From positions 140,286,682 through 140,350,681 of the forward strand of contig CM054062.1 of the NCBI GenBank assembly GCA_028641055.1: a DNA stretch of 64,000 nt. Reading direction: 5' to 3'. The translations under genes were made by a program, and so were the position numbers. Shown here piece by piece: positions 24,400-36,006 of this stretch. Each line of letters opens with the position of its first letter. Position 1 is the stretch's first letter. The notes beneath the pieces were generated by a model. It saw only the letters and a program-made list of their open reading frames with translations, was not told the origin of the DNA and ran no database searches. This DNA comes from Alopecurus myosuroides (lineage: Eukaryota; Streptophyta; Magnoliopsida; Poales; Poaceae).

Positions 24400-24600
24400 C
24401 GCGCCCCGAGATTCCTACTGAGAAAAGAAAAGGTCCGGATACTTCTTGGGAAGATCTTCTTGAGCTGTGACACGTGAAACACATCGTGCACATTGGATAG
24501 TTTAACTGGAAGTTCAAAACAATAGGAATTCCTGGCAACTCTTCTGGAAAGATATCAGGGAATTTGGAAACCACCGGTACATTTTCAAGTAAAGGGTGAG
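24400..24600 (-). pseudogene. Fused pol remnant: protease/RT junction joined to integrase C-terminus
   Basis: Minus-strand translation gives VVSKFPDIFPEELPGIPIV, the strongly conserved motif just before reverse transcriptase in chromovirus-type Gypsy elements. Within about 10 bp, in another frame, comes ELPVKLSNVHDVFHVSQLKK, the conserved stretch at the integrase C-terminus (P-x-L-S-N-V-H-x-V-F-H-V-S-Q-L). Everything between (RT, RNase H, integrase core) is missing. LARD-2 therefore looks like a deletion derivative of a Tekay-like chromovirus, with the junction near 24513-24525. Confidence 0.75.
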
Positions 24601-25299
24601 GTTTTGTATTGAGGGTGTATAGTTGGATAGAATTTGACTCATTTGGAGAATAGACTATCTGAAATGTGGTGCTTCAGGAATTTTTCCTCGAAACAACCCC
24701 AGGTGATAGGAATGCCAGCTCTCATAGCCTGGAATCCACAACAACAACAACAACAACAACCTTTCTGGCCAGATAGACTTGATATTTGGGAAGTTTTGAT
24801 TAGACGCCGGTAGAAGAATTGAAGTGGAAAACAACAACAAGATTTGAACGGACGAAAAGGATGTTGAGAAGAACAGGATAACGAAGCAACACCGGGAAAA
24901 CGAGAACAAAACTCCTGAGGTACTACGGAAAACCCATCCGGGCTTCTAAAGGATCAATATCTACTGCTTAAGGAATAGAGGATTTGCTTCCGGGGCTTAC
25001 ACGCCTCCGTTCTCAATCGTGAGTAGGCAACATGATAAATCATGTCACAACCACCTCCATTCCTATGGTCTAGTAGATATAACCATCCTAGAGAAACCAG
25101 AATACGTGAAATCCTAACTTGAAAGTTTAGATGAGAAGGGAAAACAATGTTGCACTTCCTTACCAGAAAAGGGAGGGTGGGTGGGGAAAGAAGAAAAAGA
25201 ACAGAATTCCTACTCTCACGTTTCATTTTTCCTATATAGCTACAAAATAGTTTCTAGACTCAACTGCGACCAGTAAAAAGGGATCCTACAGGCAGACAG

Positions 25300-25311
25300 G
25301 CTCTGATACCA
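25300..25311 (-). other. LARD-2 primer binding site
   Basis: The minus strand reads TGGTATCAGAGC, 2 bp after the 5' LTR end, complementary to initiator methionine tRNA. It fixes the minus orientation. Confidence 0.9.
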
Positions 25312-25313
25312 TT

Positions 25314-28300
25314 TGTCGCACCCTGATTTCTAGGGGATACTCATCGGGCCGAACTGGATAGCAGATGCTTGGATTATGGGGCATAACTGCTCCCACGTCC
25401 CAGCTTCCTGGTAGGCCTGCGCTTATGCGCGACAACACAAGCCCTGCTATTCCATCGTCGATGTAAACTATCCACTAGAGATCAAAGGCACTACTGTCGA
25501 CGTACTTCATACCAATCACACATGGTACGTCAACAGCGTTGAACAAAGGATATCACAACAGATCTCTACGACACAAAAGATTGAAATAAGTTGCAAATGG
25601 CTCTCATTAGAGCAGAGATAGCAAATACAATCATTCAGAGGGCACATGCCCCAACAATACATCATTACATCACAGCGGAAGAATTCAACATGTCTGAGTA
25701 CAGACAAGAACCAAATAGGCCTAAGAGGCCGGAAACGAAAAGACGGAGCCCATCCACGAAGTCTCGGATCCTGCCCGGGTCCGCTATCTACTCGTCAGCA
25801 GTCTCGTCATACTCCACGTAGTTGCCACCATGTAGATCCTCGGAAACGTAGGTCTGCGTAAACCACAGCCCCAAAGGGGTCAGTACATAAACGTACTGGC
25901 AAGCAAGACTCACAGTTCACCAATGTGTAACCCGTCAACACCAAGCACAGATGCCTTGGGTTCAACGGAAGAGAGGGAATATAAAAGATGCTGCAACTGG
26001 CTGCGCTAACCAACTACAGAGATTCTACCACTTCCGGCTAACAGAAAGGAGAGAAGATCGAGGATTGTAACCAACTGAAAGATAACTTCAAACAAACCCA
26101 TCCTGGATCTCGCCCCTTATCCAAAGAAGCAATCCGAGGATAACTCACACAGTTGTATTAAAGGTGAATCAAGTTATTGTGTCAATAAGCCTATTACTAG
26201 TCAAGTTGTTAATCATTGGGTGTAAGGTTGTTAATCATTATGTTTAAGTTGTCCTGAGTACTTGTTAGCCAGTACTTTCACCAAGTAATCCATAACCGCG
26301 GAAAACACGGCTTCTCGAGAAGATTATCCCTGCAGGGTTGCACCAATTTGGCCGTACACGCATGAATAACCCGCCAGATGGAAAGGCCCTTCCACCAAGC
26401 GGGGCACTCAACACAACTCAACTCTTCTTCGCATCAAGCCCAAAGAACCTTGGGCGCACGGCTAATCGAGCCCCGAAGAAAAGGGACCCTCATAGCACTC
26501 TAAGACCGTGTCCCCCTATATGCCGACTACGAAAGTTCCACCCGGGTACCAAGGGCTCGCAAGATCATGCATGCAGCAAATGGAAAACCCGAACTAAATG
26601 AGGCGATTTGGACGAGATGCGAATCGAGTCAAATTGAGGGGGGCGCCCATACTCGCTCCCCACATGCGGTTAGTGCGCTCATCATGGATCAGTAGACAAG
26701 ACCCTTTTCCTATTAGGGTCGACACTAGCAGGCCTCAAAACCACAAAGGGCCTCATGCCGGTGCCTTATCATCAAGTTTATTATTAATAATAACATTAGC
26801 ATGATTGATTGATTTAAACATCGAGCCCCCAGAACATGATAGAAATATAGTACTGAAAATAACGGGTAGCAGACTCAAGCAAAACAACCTAAGCATGCTA
26901 GTAAGACACGGGCTCAAGCAAAAGGTTATAGGTATGGAGGTGAGGCAATATCAGGGTTAAAGGATTCATGTGATAGGTTCGTAACAGAAGCAACTAATCA
27001 TAGGGCTAGCAGAATAGACAACGGAAAGTATCGGTAACCAGTGTGAAAGGAACACGATGGTTCATGTGAGTGATAACTTGCCTGCAAAACCCAGTAGCCT
27101 GGTACTGAGCTAGATCCTTAGAAGGGGTGTCGTAAGGATCGTCGGTCTCAACGTCGTCGTGTATCCGAGAAGAGGCAAACAATCAATGCAGAAAGATAAA
27201 CAATCAATAACATGGCATAGTGCACAAACACGGGATGATGCATGACCATTTAACTGATGCATAGAAATAAACTAGTTGACAAGATAACAACATGATTAAA
27301 TGGACCCACATGCAATTGGATTGCATATGAAAAGCCCATGAATTATGGTTGAATTAATTGTTTTACAACTAATCAAATTGTGTAAGTGAATTAGCATGAT
27401 GCATGGACGAGGAAAACAGAAAAATAACAACAATAGAACCAAATGGAAATAAGATTTAACAAGTTTGGAAATTCATTTATTAAGTTTGGGATTTTTGGTT
27501 ACTTAAAGGTGTTACACAAGCATTTGTTGTTTTCATCAAGTTAAATTGTTCAAAACAGATAACAAAGTTTATATTTGAAAATAAAACAAGATTTTAGTTG
27601 GAATACATGTTTCACTTGTGGGAAAAGGATTTCAAATAAATTAGTTATGAATCAAACAAGTTTAAGCAAGAATTAAATGAATTTAATTCAAACATGAACT
27701 TATTTGAATTTTTATTTGTTCAAAACATTGAGTGAAGTTCATATTTGAAAAGGTTATGCTTTTATGGTTTGAAAACATATTTTATATGTCCCAAAAGAAT
27801 TTTAGTTGATCAAGTTATGAAATTACCAATTTTAAATGAATTAAACAAGGTTTAAATTATTTAACCAATTTTAATTATTCAAAACATGAAACAAATTTTA
27901 TATTTGGAAAGGTGGTTTAATTTTGCATGGAAAACATATTTCATTTGTGGAAATTGGATTTAAAATGAGCAAGTTATTATTTTGGCAATTTTAAATGCAA
28001 TAATTAAGAAACAGTTGTTTTCAGCAATTTAAAATATTCAAAACAGCAAACAAAATTTATATTTGGAAAGTACAGGAAAAGTTGATTGGAAAACATATTT
28101 AGTTTGTGGAATTTGGAATTTTTATGAACAAGTTACGAATTTTGCAAGTTTAAGTGAATTTGACAAGTTTTCAAATTTTGCACCAATTTAAAATATTCAA
28201 AACAGTAAACAAAATTTATATTTAGGTAGAGAATTTAATTTGGTACAGAAAACATATTTAAAAAGTTGAATTTGGAGTTAAAATGAATTATTTATGCAAT

Positions 28301-30256
28301 TTAGAATTATAGGGTGCAATCTGCCATTTTTTTATTACCTCTAGGGATTTAGAAATAAATTACAGGGGTTAAGAAAATAATTAGCAGGGACTTGTTGGTG
28401 AATCTGTGAAGTTGTTGGGCCTGGAAAAAAGATGGAAAAAAAGTTGGGGTGTTGCGCGCTGGATGGGATTCGAACCCGAGCCCTCTGGCTGTGCGCGCAA
28501 GGGTGATAGCCACTGCGGCTGCTGCTCTGTGTTGTTGACAGATAGAGTAGCGGGGAAGGTTATGCTGTTGCTCCTGGCCTGCACATAACTGACGAACTGA
28601 CGACTGAAAGAACAGACAGCGCACGGATCCGGTAGCAGAACGGCGACGACGGCGAGGCTCGCCGGGGCTGCTATGGCCGCTGTGCTGTGGTGTGCTGCCG
28701 TGTGGGTGCAGAGGGAGGAGGGAGGCGAGGGGAGAGGACCGAGAGGGGTACGGGACAGTGGCGATCACCTGCTGTGGTCGTCGACGACTGCCGACGGGCA
28801 GTGGCAGCGATGCACCTCTCCGGCGACGGCGCGGCCGCTGCGGTGTCTCCCGGCAAGCGGCGAGGGCACGGTGAGGTGCAGGACCGCTCCGCGGTTCCAT
28901 TCCCGCTACCGGATGAGCCTCGCGGTGGCCGGCGATCGGAGGTGGCGGTGAGTTCTGACGGTGAGTGGGTGGTGCGGTGGCTGCAGGTTTCAGAGGAAAA
29001 CAGAGGACTTGGGGGAGGGAGAGAGGTGAGACGGCGGCGATGGAGGGTGGTGCTAGGGTCTAGGGTTCGAGTCTAGGGCAGAGGGATACTTAAGGGGGGG
29101 AGAGGCATGGTACGGAGGTCATCCAGGAGGGGGGCGCTCGATCGGGTGGTTGAGGGGGAGACGTACAGAGGTGACATCACCTCGAGGAGGACGACAGCGA
29201 CAGGGGTGAAGGGGTACTGGGCCAAATGGAAAATGGGCTGGGCTGGCTTAGTTTTCTCCCCCCTCTAACAGATTTCTTTTTATTACTTTGCTTTTCTTTT
29301 TTTTTTGCAGCAAAGCTAATTGGAAGAAAAAGGTAATTTTGGAGTTAGCAAAAATGTTAGAAAAATTAGGGTGAGCTGTTTGGGTCAACAGTAAACAATG
29401 CCAAGTTTTGTTTTACAAATATTTCAAATACTTGCTGTTTACAACAATGGTTTAAATTTGAGTTAATTTGGGTTTTGAAAGAAATATGGAAAACAAAAGG
29501 TTTAAGTAGTTGGAACCCTATTGATTTATTACAAACAATTGATTTGGATTGTGGTATAATTTGCATAAATTCAATTTGGTTGCTTTTTTGATGCTTTGAT
29601 TTGAAATTGAATGCCATTTAGAATTGTTTTCTTGAATCAAAACCACCATTTTATTTGTTGATCAAACATGGCAAATAATTGGAAACAAAAGAGTGTATTT
29701 TGTTTTGGGTAATTTCATAATTTGAAAAATGGTGCTGTTTGAAGGTTTTTTATGGGAATTTGAATAACTTGTTAATTAATGAATTATTAATGAAAACAAT
29801 GTTTTATTTAGGGTGACCCCTATTGATTAACATATAACAAATGATTATAATTTGGTTGTTACTTTTATAACTTTCACATTTGGTGCTGTTTTGTGATTGC
29901 TTTGAATTTGGAAACAATTGGGAATTAATTGATTGAATTACTTGTTTGATTAAAACCAACAATTTAATAAGTGATCAACATGGAATAAAATGAAAGCAAT
30001 TTGGTTGTTTTTATTTGAACTCTCACTTTGGAAATTGTAACATCACAAGGATGAAACAAAGGGTTTGAAATTTGAGTTGAAATTCAAACAGAAAACAAAG
30101 GAAAACAAAGGAAAACAGTTGGAAACAAATGAAAACAGAGAAAAACAAATGGAAAACAAACAAAACAATTGCAATCAACATGATGCCATGATGCAAAACA
30201 TAAAATAACAGAGAGCAAACATTCTAAAGGCTATTTTTCAGACTTGGGATGTTACA
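25314..30256 (-). repeat. LARD-2 5' LTR (4943 bp)
   Basis: Near-identical to 19438-24378, with the same internal layout: tRNA-like segment at 28454-28523, acidic exon copies at about 27081-27159 and 25788-25853, leader exon ending at 28769. About 24 substitutions and two indels separate the copies by eye. Confidence 0.92.
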
Positions 30257-31396
30257 GGACGACAAGGGCTAGGCGCTTGAATCCTCAACAAACTCGCTCT
30301 CCCCCTCCTCTTCCTGCCCATCGCCGGAGGAGACTTTCTCGATGTTCGTTCTGACCCCTCTTGTGACAGGGCCAGAACCCTCCACACCCGCGTAGTTCAC
30401 CTCGCTCTCATCCATGGGGCGCGGAGTGAAGGGGTTGTCCACCCTGGACTTCTCTCCCTCACCGAGAGGACCCCATCGATCTAAACGCGGCATCGCATTA
30501 ACAATGGTGTCCCTCACCTCCTTGTCGAGAAGCGTTAGCGAGGAGGGTCTGCAGCACCCCCCTCAAGCCACTTGCCCTCGAGCAGAGAGCTCTTGAGCCT
30601 CATCTTGTCCTCAGCGTCACCGCAGTAGCACATGAGGCGTTCGTGCTCCTGAAGAGGCGCGACGCTGGTAAACAAACTCCCTGGCAACCATGGTAGCCAT
30701 GATACCCTGTCTATGCAGCTCCTCCATGCGCACCACCAAGGGCGCCATGGCTGCATCATCAAGCCGCTCTTGACTCCAGCCGGAGTGCTTCCTAGGTCGC
30801 ACCGGGGAATCTTGAAGAGCTCGCTGGAGACATGCATGTCTAGATACACCCAACACATAGTGAAATCCTCCACTTTCTTTATGAAATCCAAGTGGGGGAA
30901 CAAGGCGCCTCTCCCCAATCATATACGAAAGGAGACACAGCCGGCGCAATGGGTCTTCCCCGTCACGCAGAGGCTGAAGAAAGACCGGAAGAAATCCACA
31001 GAAGGCATGACAACCAGAAAGGCCTCAGACCAGAAAGCGAAGATCTCCAGGGTAATGACAGAGTTGGGGTGGAGATGCATCGCGTGGATCTGGTACCAGC
31101 CTAGAATGGCAGTAAAGAAAGTGGAAAAGGGAGGAACCAGACCCGTGAAGACGGTGTGGTAGAAGAACCCATACGAGGTGGCAGTGAGGACGCTTCGCCG
31201 CACCGTGCCTGCATGAAGTGAGTTATCGCCGTGCTCATTCGTGGCGGAGCCCACAATGAGTCTGGCCCTCTCGAGGGCCTGACTAGTCTAGAGGCGGGAG
31301 GTCCCTAGCATCGAGTCTGCTCGGGAGGAATCCGGCGCAAAAAAACGCGACAACCTTGCCCTTTGTGGTGGCCGGAGATCTTTTCTTGCCTGCCAT
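30257..31396 (-). pseudogene. N-terminal part of antisense gypsy-type ORF (PF04195-like), disrupted
   Basis: Starts at ATG 31396 on the minus strand (MAGKKRSPATTKGK). The segment at 31254-30919 reads ILGWYQIHAMHLHPNSVI and VVMPSVDFFRSFFSL, the core signature of plant Transposase_28 (PF04195) proteins. It continues with a frameshift into 30949-30617 and 30517-30269, which ends in an acidic stretch (GQEEEGESEF). Stops occur at 31285 and 30269. It reads on through the GGACG target site into 19437. It lies antisense and directly upstream of a plus-strand LTR, the position known for accessory antisense ORFs of Tat elements. Product function is unknown. Confidence 0.7.
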
Positions 31397-31654
31397 GAGG
31401 ACGAAAGCTTTCGAAGGAAGCGAAAGATCTAGGAGGAGAGGGAGTCAGGGAGGCAACGGCAATTGAGGAGAATGTGGAAGCATTCTGGTACATCGGCTGA
31501 GGCTTTATGTGTGCGGGCCCACCACGGCGGGAGGAGCAGTTACCCCCACCTCGGGGAGATCGTGGGTCGCGAACGAACGCGCCACGTAACCACGACTGGC
31601 CCGACAGCAGTTGGCCCTGTGACGTCTCACCTCCCACGGACACGTGTTTGCTAC
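31397..31654. other. Region between antisense ORF start and 3' LTR
   Basis: Short GC-rich sequence that would hold the promoter of the antisense ORF and the polypurine tract of the plus-strand element. No clear purine tract is seen next to the LTR, which is unusual. No gene is visible. Confidence 0.4.
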
Positions 31655-32541
31655 TGTCGGGCCCATGGATATCAGGGTATCCTGACCCATCTGTTGTGGC
31701 CCAATCCAGTGGGCTTTCAAGACCTCAGCAAGGGTGTCTTATGAAGAAGAGTCTCCTCCGCGAGACTTGGTCCTCGTTAGAGCACGACCAGCAGGAGGCT
31801 GGTCCCTCTAGAGGAGCTGCATCACCTACCTTTGGAGAGGAGCTCTACCTCGCCTCCTACTCCTCGCCAGAGGACATTCCTCTCAGGAGGGAATAGGCCA
31901 TGTGCGACTGACGTCCGCTCCTCTGCATGCTGACGAAGGTGGCGCAGAGCCGTAGAACCCCTTTAGCGGCGGTTGCCGTTCTCGCGTATAGAGCGCGGGC
32001 GACAGCTTCCCATGCCAAAGTGTCACCCCAGGACTTCCTCTTCGGTGCAAGAAGACCAAGACGATGCTACAAGACGTAGAAACGTCACCGGGGGGGCCTC
32101 CACCGCCCTGCCATGGATAGTGGCGATGTCATTACGACCAAGACGAGCAGGCGCCACAGAGCTTCGTATGTCTCCTCTTTAGCACTTTGTAGTAGCCCTT
32201 TCCCGCCAAGTATGACCAGGAAAGAGGTCCAAACGCCGATATAAAATGAGCCTCGTGACTCCCGTAGCAGGGATGACTCAATTCACCTAGAACCTCTCTA
32301 GTCTGAACCGAGTACAAAATCACATCATGTACTGTAACTACATCAGTGCAATGCATCAGACAAGCAGTAGTAGGGTTTTACACCGCAAGATGGCCTGAAC
32401 CTGGGTAAACTCCCTGTGTCGCTATTGTTGTTCGTCCCAAGCTTTTCTCATGAATCCTCATGAGAGGTTTAGAAAGCGTGGTTAGCCCCCAGTGTTTGAA
32501 CCTCTTGAGAGTTCATGTTTTTTACATACCACTCTTCGACA
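31655..32541 (+). repeat. 3' LTR of the Tat-like Gypsy element carrying the antisense ORF
   Basis: Starts TGTCGGGCCCATGG and ends ACTCTTCGACA, 887 bp. It aligns with the LTRs at 36007-36925 and 43689-45673: same start, TATA box (TATAAAAT at 32240-32247), a shared GACAAGCAG...AACCTGGGTAAA block near the end, and CCTCTTGAGAGT. No primer site follows, so it is a 3' LTR, consistent with the antisense ORF to its left. The target duplication partner is outside the window. Confidence 0.75.
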
Positions 32542-32649
32542 CTCCCAATCCCGATTCCTAATTTCCCCGCGAAAAAAATCCTCATTTCCGTTGTTGGTTG
32601 ATTAAAGTGCGTAGAACCATGAGGTGGACGAGATTTAAACCAGCCGTTA

Positions 32650-34929
32650 GAGCATCTCCACCGGCATCCCCCACCCCAAACAGCCCCCAAAGGCCGAATG
32701 GGGGTCCGGACCAAAAAAACTCGCCGCGGAGCTACCCCCCAATGGTGTCCACCCGCCAAGTTTCTTTCCGGCCCACCCGCCAAACTTGGGGGCATGTCTG
32801 GAGCGCCGGACATTGTCTGGTCACCCCACCCGACAGGCGGACCCCGCACGTCAGTGACACAAACCGCCACTACGACACTACTTTGGCGCGCAGAACAGCG
32901 AAACAGCGATTGCTCCCTCCATTTCCCCCCCCCCCCCTTTTCCCACTGCCGTCGCCTCCTCGCATTCCCGCACCATGCCGCCAAAAGGTCCAAAAGAACT
33001 CGGCCTCCCGCGTGCGGCGGCGCCGATTTTGGCGCCGAAGAGGCTGCTGATGAAGCCGGAGCCGACATATGCGGTTGTGGAGCCGTCGGTGAAGCAGCAG
33101 CGTACCGTCGCCTCTACCCTTCGTGAACAGCGCTGCGTACGGGCCAGAGAACTGGCGATGATGGAGACAAATCAGGCCGCCGACGTGCCGGTGGCGTCGA
33201 GCCAAACTGCCACGTTTGCCGTCCCCTAGTCTAGCGTGTCCCCGTCTTCTTCGAGCTACTACGCCGAGCCTAGACAAGTATAGGCCTCCCAGCAATCCCA
33301 CTTCTCCATCTCGCCAGACGACCCGGCGCAGTCCACCGGCAACGATCTGAACAAGGAGGCGCTCTTCAAGTTCTCGTCGGTTCTGCGTCGGACAGGGTTC
33401 ACAAGCGGCAAGCAGACGACATCCCGGGTCGACCTGTTCGGCGAAGAAGTAGCCAACATGGTGAACCAAACGACAGAACAGGCGGAGGTATTTGATTGCT
33501 GCCGTGCATTCATTGCTGGCGTGCATTCATTGCTGCCGATTGCCCAGGTGAATTGCGTGCTGACAGCCGATCTGCCGACGTAGGGGTCCATGCACGAACT
33601 TATCCGCGTCTCCACCACCAACTTTGGGCACGCTGATGCCGACTCCGACACGATCGATTTGCTCAAGATCAATTTGGGCACGACGACGCCGATGCCGACG
33701 GTGACGAAGTAGACGTGCACGATGTGGACGCCGACGAGATCGTCAAGAAGCCGGGTACCCGAGGCAAGACATGGTCCGACGAGGAGGACGTAATGTTGGC
33801 TGAGTCATTGATGTTCGTGGCGTTGGACGCCGGCAAAGGCGCACAACAAACACGTGATGCGTATTGGAAGCGCATCAAAGCCGACTTCGACGAAAGGAAG
33901 GCGTACCATTAGCGCGGCTACCTCCCCTATCGCAATGCTAAAGGATGTGAGAACCGGTGGGCAATTCTTCAAGGGTTGTGCAATAAGTTTCATGGCTGTC
34001 ATGATCAAGTATGGATGAGGAACGAGAGTGGCAAGACCGACGACCTCAAAGTAAAAATTCTTTCAAATTGTTGACGAGCTCCTTTTTATACATTTTTGCA
34101 CATTGTGACGCCGGCCTTTTCTGTAGCTCAAAGATGCCCAAAATATGTATGTAGCGTTGAACATGGACAACAAGAAGTCGTTTAAGTTCATGAATGTTTG
34201 AGCCAAGATCAAGAAATCCCCAAAGTGGAAGAGTTGGCGTCTCACGGCGGCCGAAAAAAGGTAGGGCGACGCCAACGTGGATGAAACCAAGATGCCGGGC
34301 AGGAGTGCCGGACGGTCGATTGGAAACAAGAAGGCGAAGGCTGGGAAGCATGCGGTGTTGGCGAGCGGCATGCAAGAGGCCATGGCCGTGTACGTGCAAG
34401 AGGTGGCCACATCGGCGGCGAAGCAACTGAAGATGCACGACGATATCAAAGAGACGCGGAACACCTTTTTTGTCATGGCTAAGGCGAAAGCGAAAGCCCA
34501 ATTGGCAGCCGAAGAGCGCTCGATCATGGCAACCAACACGGCTGACATGGGTCCTGATTAGAAAGCCTACTTCAGGGAGGAAAGGCGACGCATCACGGCA
34601 GCAAAAGCGGTGAGGGCGGTGGCCGAGGCGAAGGCTCTTGCTGCCGAGGTCGATGCGGTGGCAGCAGCAGCTGCCACGCCGATGCCGCCAAGTCGACAGC
34701 TATAACGGATGCCGAGACACAAGAAGACTGAACTCCCATGCACCGAGAGTGGTGTCCTTTTAAACGGTCGTGTGTTGGTCGAGACTATCATTCGATCGCC
34801 GAATTTGCGTTGGCCAATCATCGATAGTTTGGGGTAAAAATGAATTCGTCAACTGTTTGAATCGGAGTCTAATTGGGGTGGTCGAAATTGGGGATGCCGG
34901 AGGCATATTTGATGGCTGTGGAGATGCTC
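32650..34929 (+). mobile_element. Harbinger-like DNA transposon, non-autonomous, with ORF1-type gene
   Basis: Left end TTA|GAGCATCTCCACCGGCATCC; right end GGATGCCGGAGG...GTGGAGATGCTC|TTG. The terminal inverted repeat (GAGCATCTCCAC) and 3-bp TWA-type site (TTA, with the right copy apparently mutated to TTG) fit the PIF/Harbinger superfamily. The 2280-bp body holds a decayed Myb/NAM-associated ORF1 and no DDE transposase. A 17-bp insertion interrupts the right inverted repeat. Confidence 0.65.
32975..34705 (+). pseudogene. Myb/SANT-like, NAM-associated ORF1 protein of Harbinger-like element, broken
   Basis: Begins MPPKGPKELGLPR at ATG 32975 and breaks at a stop at 33229. Further frames give a trihelix/SANT-like domain (33739-34020: GKTWSDEEDVMLAES...YWKRIKADFDE...CENRWAILQGLCNKF) and a NAM-associated C-terminal region (34100-34705) with FKFMNV, KWKSW, then alanine/lysine-rich helices. 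At least three frames and several stops are needed, so it is non-functional. Proteins of this type are the DNA-binding partner (ORF1) of PIF/Harbinger transposases and are often misannotated in plants as NAM-associated or glutathione S-transferase T3-like. Confidence 0.7.
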
Positions 34930-35782
34930 TTGCAGCCATGGCAAAAGACCGATCGTGATGTGCTGCCTGCCCGACGTGCCCGTGTACCCTAGAGGCCAGA
35001 GCCGGCGGCCCCGTTCTGGTGTCCCATGCAATGCATGCAGAGATGTGAAAGGTGGGAGACGCGCCATGGGTCCCGCCAAAAACCTGAGCACTACTCACGT
35101 TGAATACACGTGTGGTCCACGGTATTCCTGCCGACGGTCTGCCGGGTGCCGGGACGCGGAGTCGCTCTCGACGCGGACGGGAAGCGATGCCAATTGCCAC
35201 GGAAGAAGAGTCGTCCATCCACTCCACGCGCGCCAAACGCAGACTCGTCGGGTGTCCTCACCGCCCGTTCCCCCTCGTCCGGTGCGCGCCATTTTTTTTA
35301 ACAAGTGGTACGCCATTTAGAAACAACTAAAGTGCTGCCACTTTTGGTCAGCGTTTCCGCGCGAATTGCTAGGTCTAGGAGTAGTATATATTCTGTTGCC
35401 ACTTTGAAGCAAACCAAAGCTACAGTTAGCAGTCTAAAAATACAAGTCAACCTGCAGGTAGCAATTTGGTGGAGTGTGGCGGCCCGAATTGCCTCTTTAA
35501 TCCCTACTTTCGCCAAGCCAGGACACACCGGCCGTATGTAGCGTGAAAAAACGAACTACTCCCATTCCTTAACTTTGCAATGCCGTAGTTTGGCGAAGGA
35601 AGCGAGGCAGACTACTTTGCAATGTCGTAGTTTGGCAAAGGAAGCGAGGCAGACTACTAGTATTATATATGTAGACTATATGGTTGGCTATATATGACAT
35701 GGCAATTTTTATAGCCAGCTCTTGTTTGTACTATTGAATTGTTCTAGGGTTAATCGTTGTCATAGCCCAATCTGACACATTA
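34930..35782. other. Unassigned intergenic sequence
   Basis: GC-rich to 35300, then AT-rich. Short ORFs on both strands show no recognised motif. The only structure noted is the 42-bp tandem duplication at 35572-35655. This is the only stretch of the window not clearly assigned to a transposon. Confidence 0.5.
35572..35655 (+). repeat. 42-bp tandem duplication (two copies)
   Basis: Units 35572-35613 and 35614-35655 begin ACTTTGCAATG and end GAGGCAGACT. They differ at two positions (C/T and G/A). Confidence 0.9.
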
Positions 35783-36006
35783 GAGCATCTCCAGCAGCTC
35801 GTCTAAATTCAAAAAAGGTACATGCATATACCTCTGGACGGCAAGTTAGGGGAGCGGCATCGACGTCCTCCTTGTCTTCTACAACCTCAGGAACTTCGTG
35901 AGCTGCAGTTGGTGTGGACGATCCTCGATCCGTCCCCCAGATATGGTTGACGCGTACCAGCATTTGGAGGTCACGCACATGTGGACAATGGGTGGACGAC
36001 CCGATG
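35783..36006 (+). mobile_element. Left-end fragment of a second Harbinger-like element
   Basis: TTA|GAGCATCTCCAGCAGCTCG is a further Harbinger-like terminus with its TTA site. No matching right end is found before Gypsy A begins at 36007, so Gypsy A probably inserted inside this element. A short minus-strand open stretch (HEVPEVVEDKEDVDAA) may be part of its gene, but is not recognised. Confidence 0.4.

Larger units (their letters stand above)
24379..25313 (-). other. LARD-2 internal domain (935 bp), almost coding-free
   Basis: Between the LTRs lie only the primer site, short non-conserved ORFs, a CAA microsatellite (about 24738-24760), a short pol remnant and the purine tract. The first bases after the primer site (CCTGTCTGCCTGTAGGATCC on the minus strand) are identical to those of LARD-3 at 54883-54902, confirming one family. 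Confidence 0.85.
19438..30256 (-). mobile_element. LARD-2, large-LTR non-autonomous retrotransposon, complete and young
   Basis: Complete minus-strand element of 10819 bp: 5' LTR 25314-30256, internal 24379-25313 (935 bp), 3' LTR 19438-24378. Read on its own strand the LTR runs TGTAACATCCC...GGGTGCGACA. A perfect target duplication GGACG flanks it (19433-19437 and 30257-30261). The Met-tRNA primer site is at 25300-25311, and a purine tract (AAGGGGGGCG) precedes the 3' LTR. By eye the LTRs differ at roughly two dozen substitutions and two single-base indels in 4.94 kb, so insertion is recent. The interior carries only pol remnants, so it depends on another element. The LTR of LARD-3 (50456-54868) is the same family. 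Confidence 0.95.

Noticed and set aside
32870..33526. 218-codon minus-strand ORF
   Set aside because: Antisense to the Harbinger ORF1 remnant, GC-rich, no domain.
34930..35330. Possible host gene promoter in GC-rich unassigned DNA
   Set aside because: ORFs lack motifs, no clear TATA/ATG arrangement and no downstream coding region.
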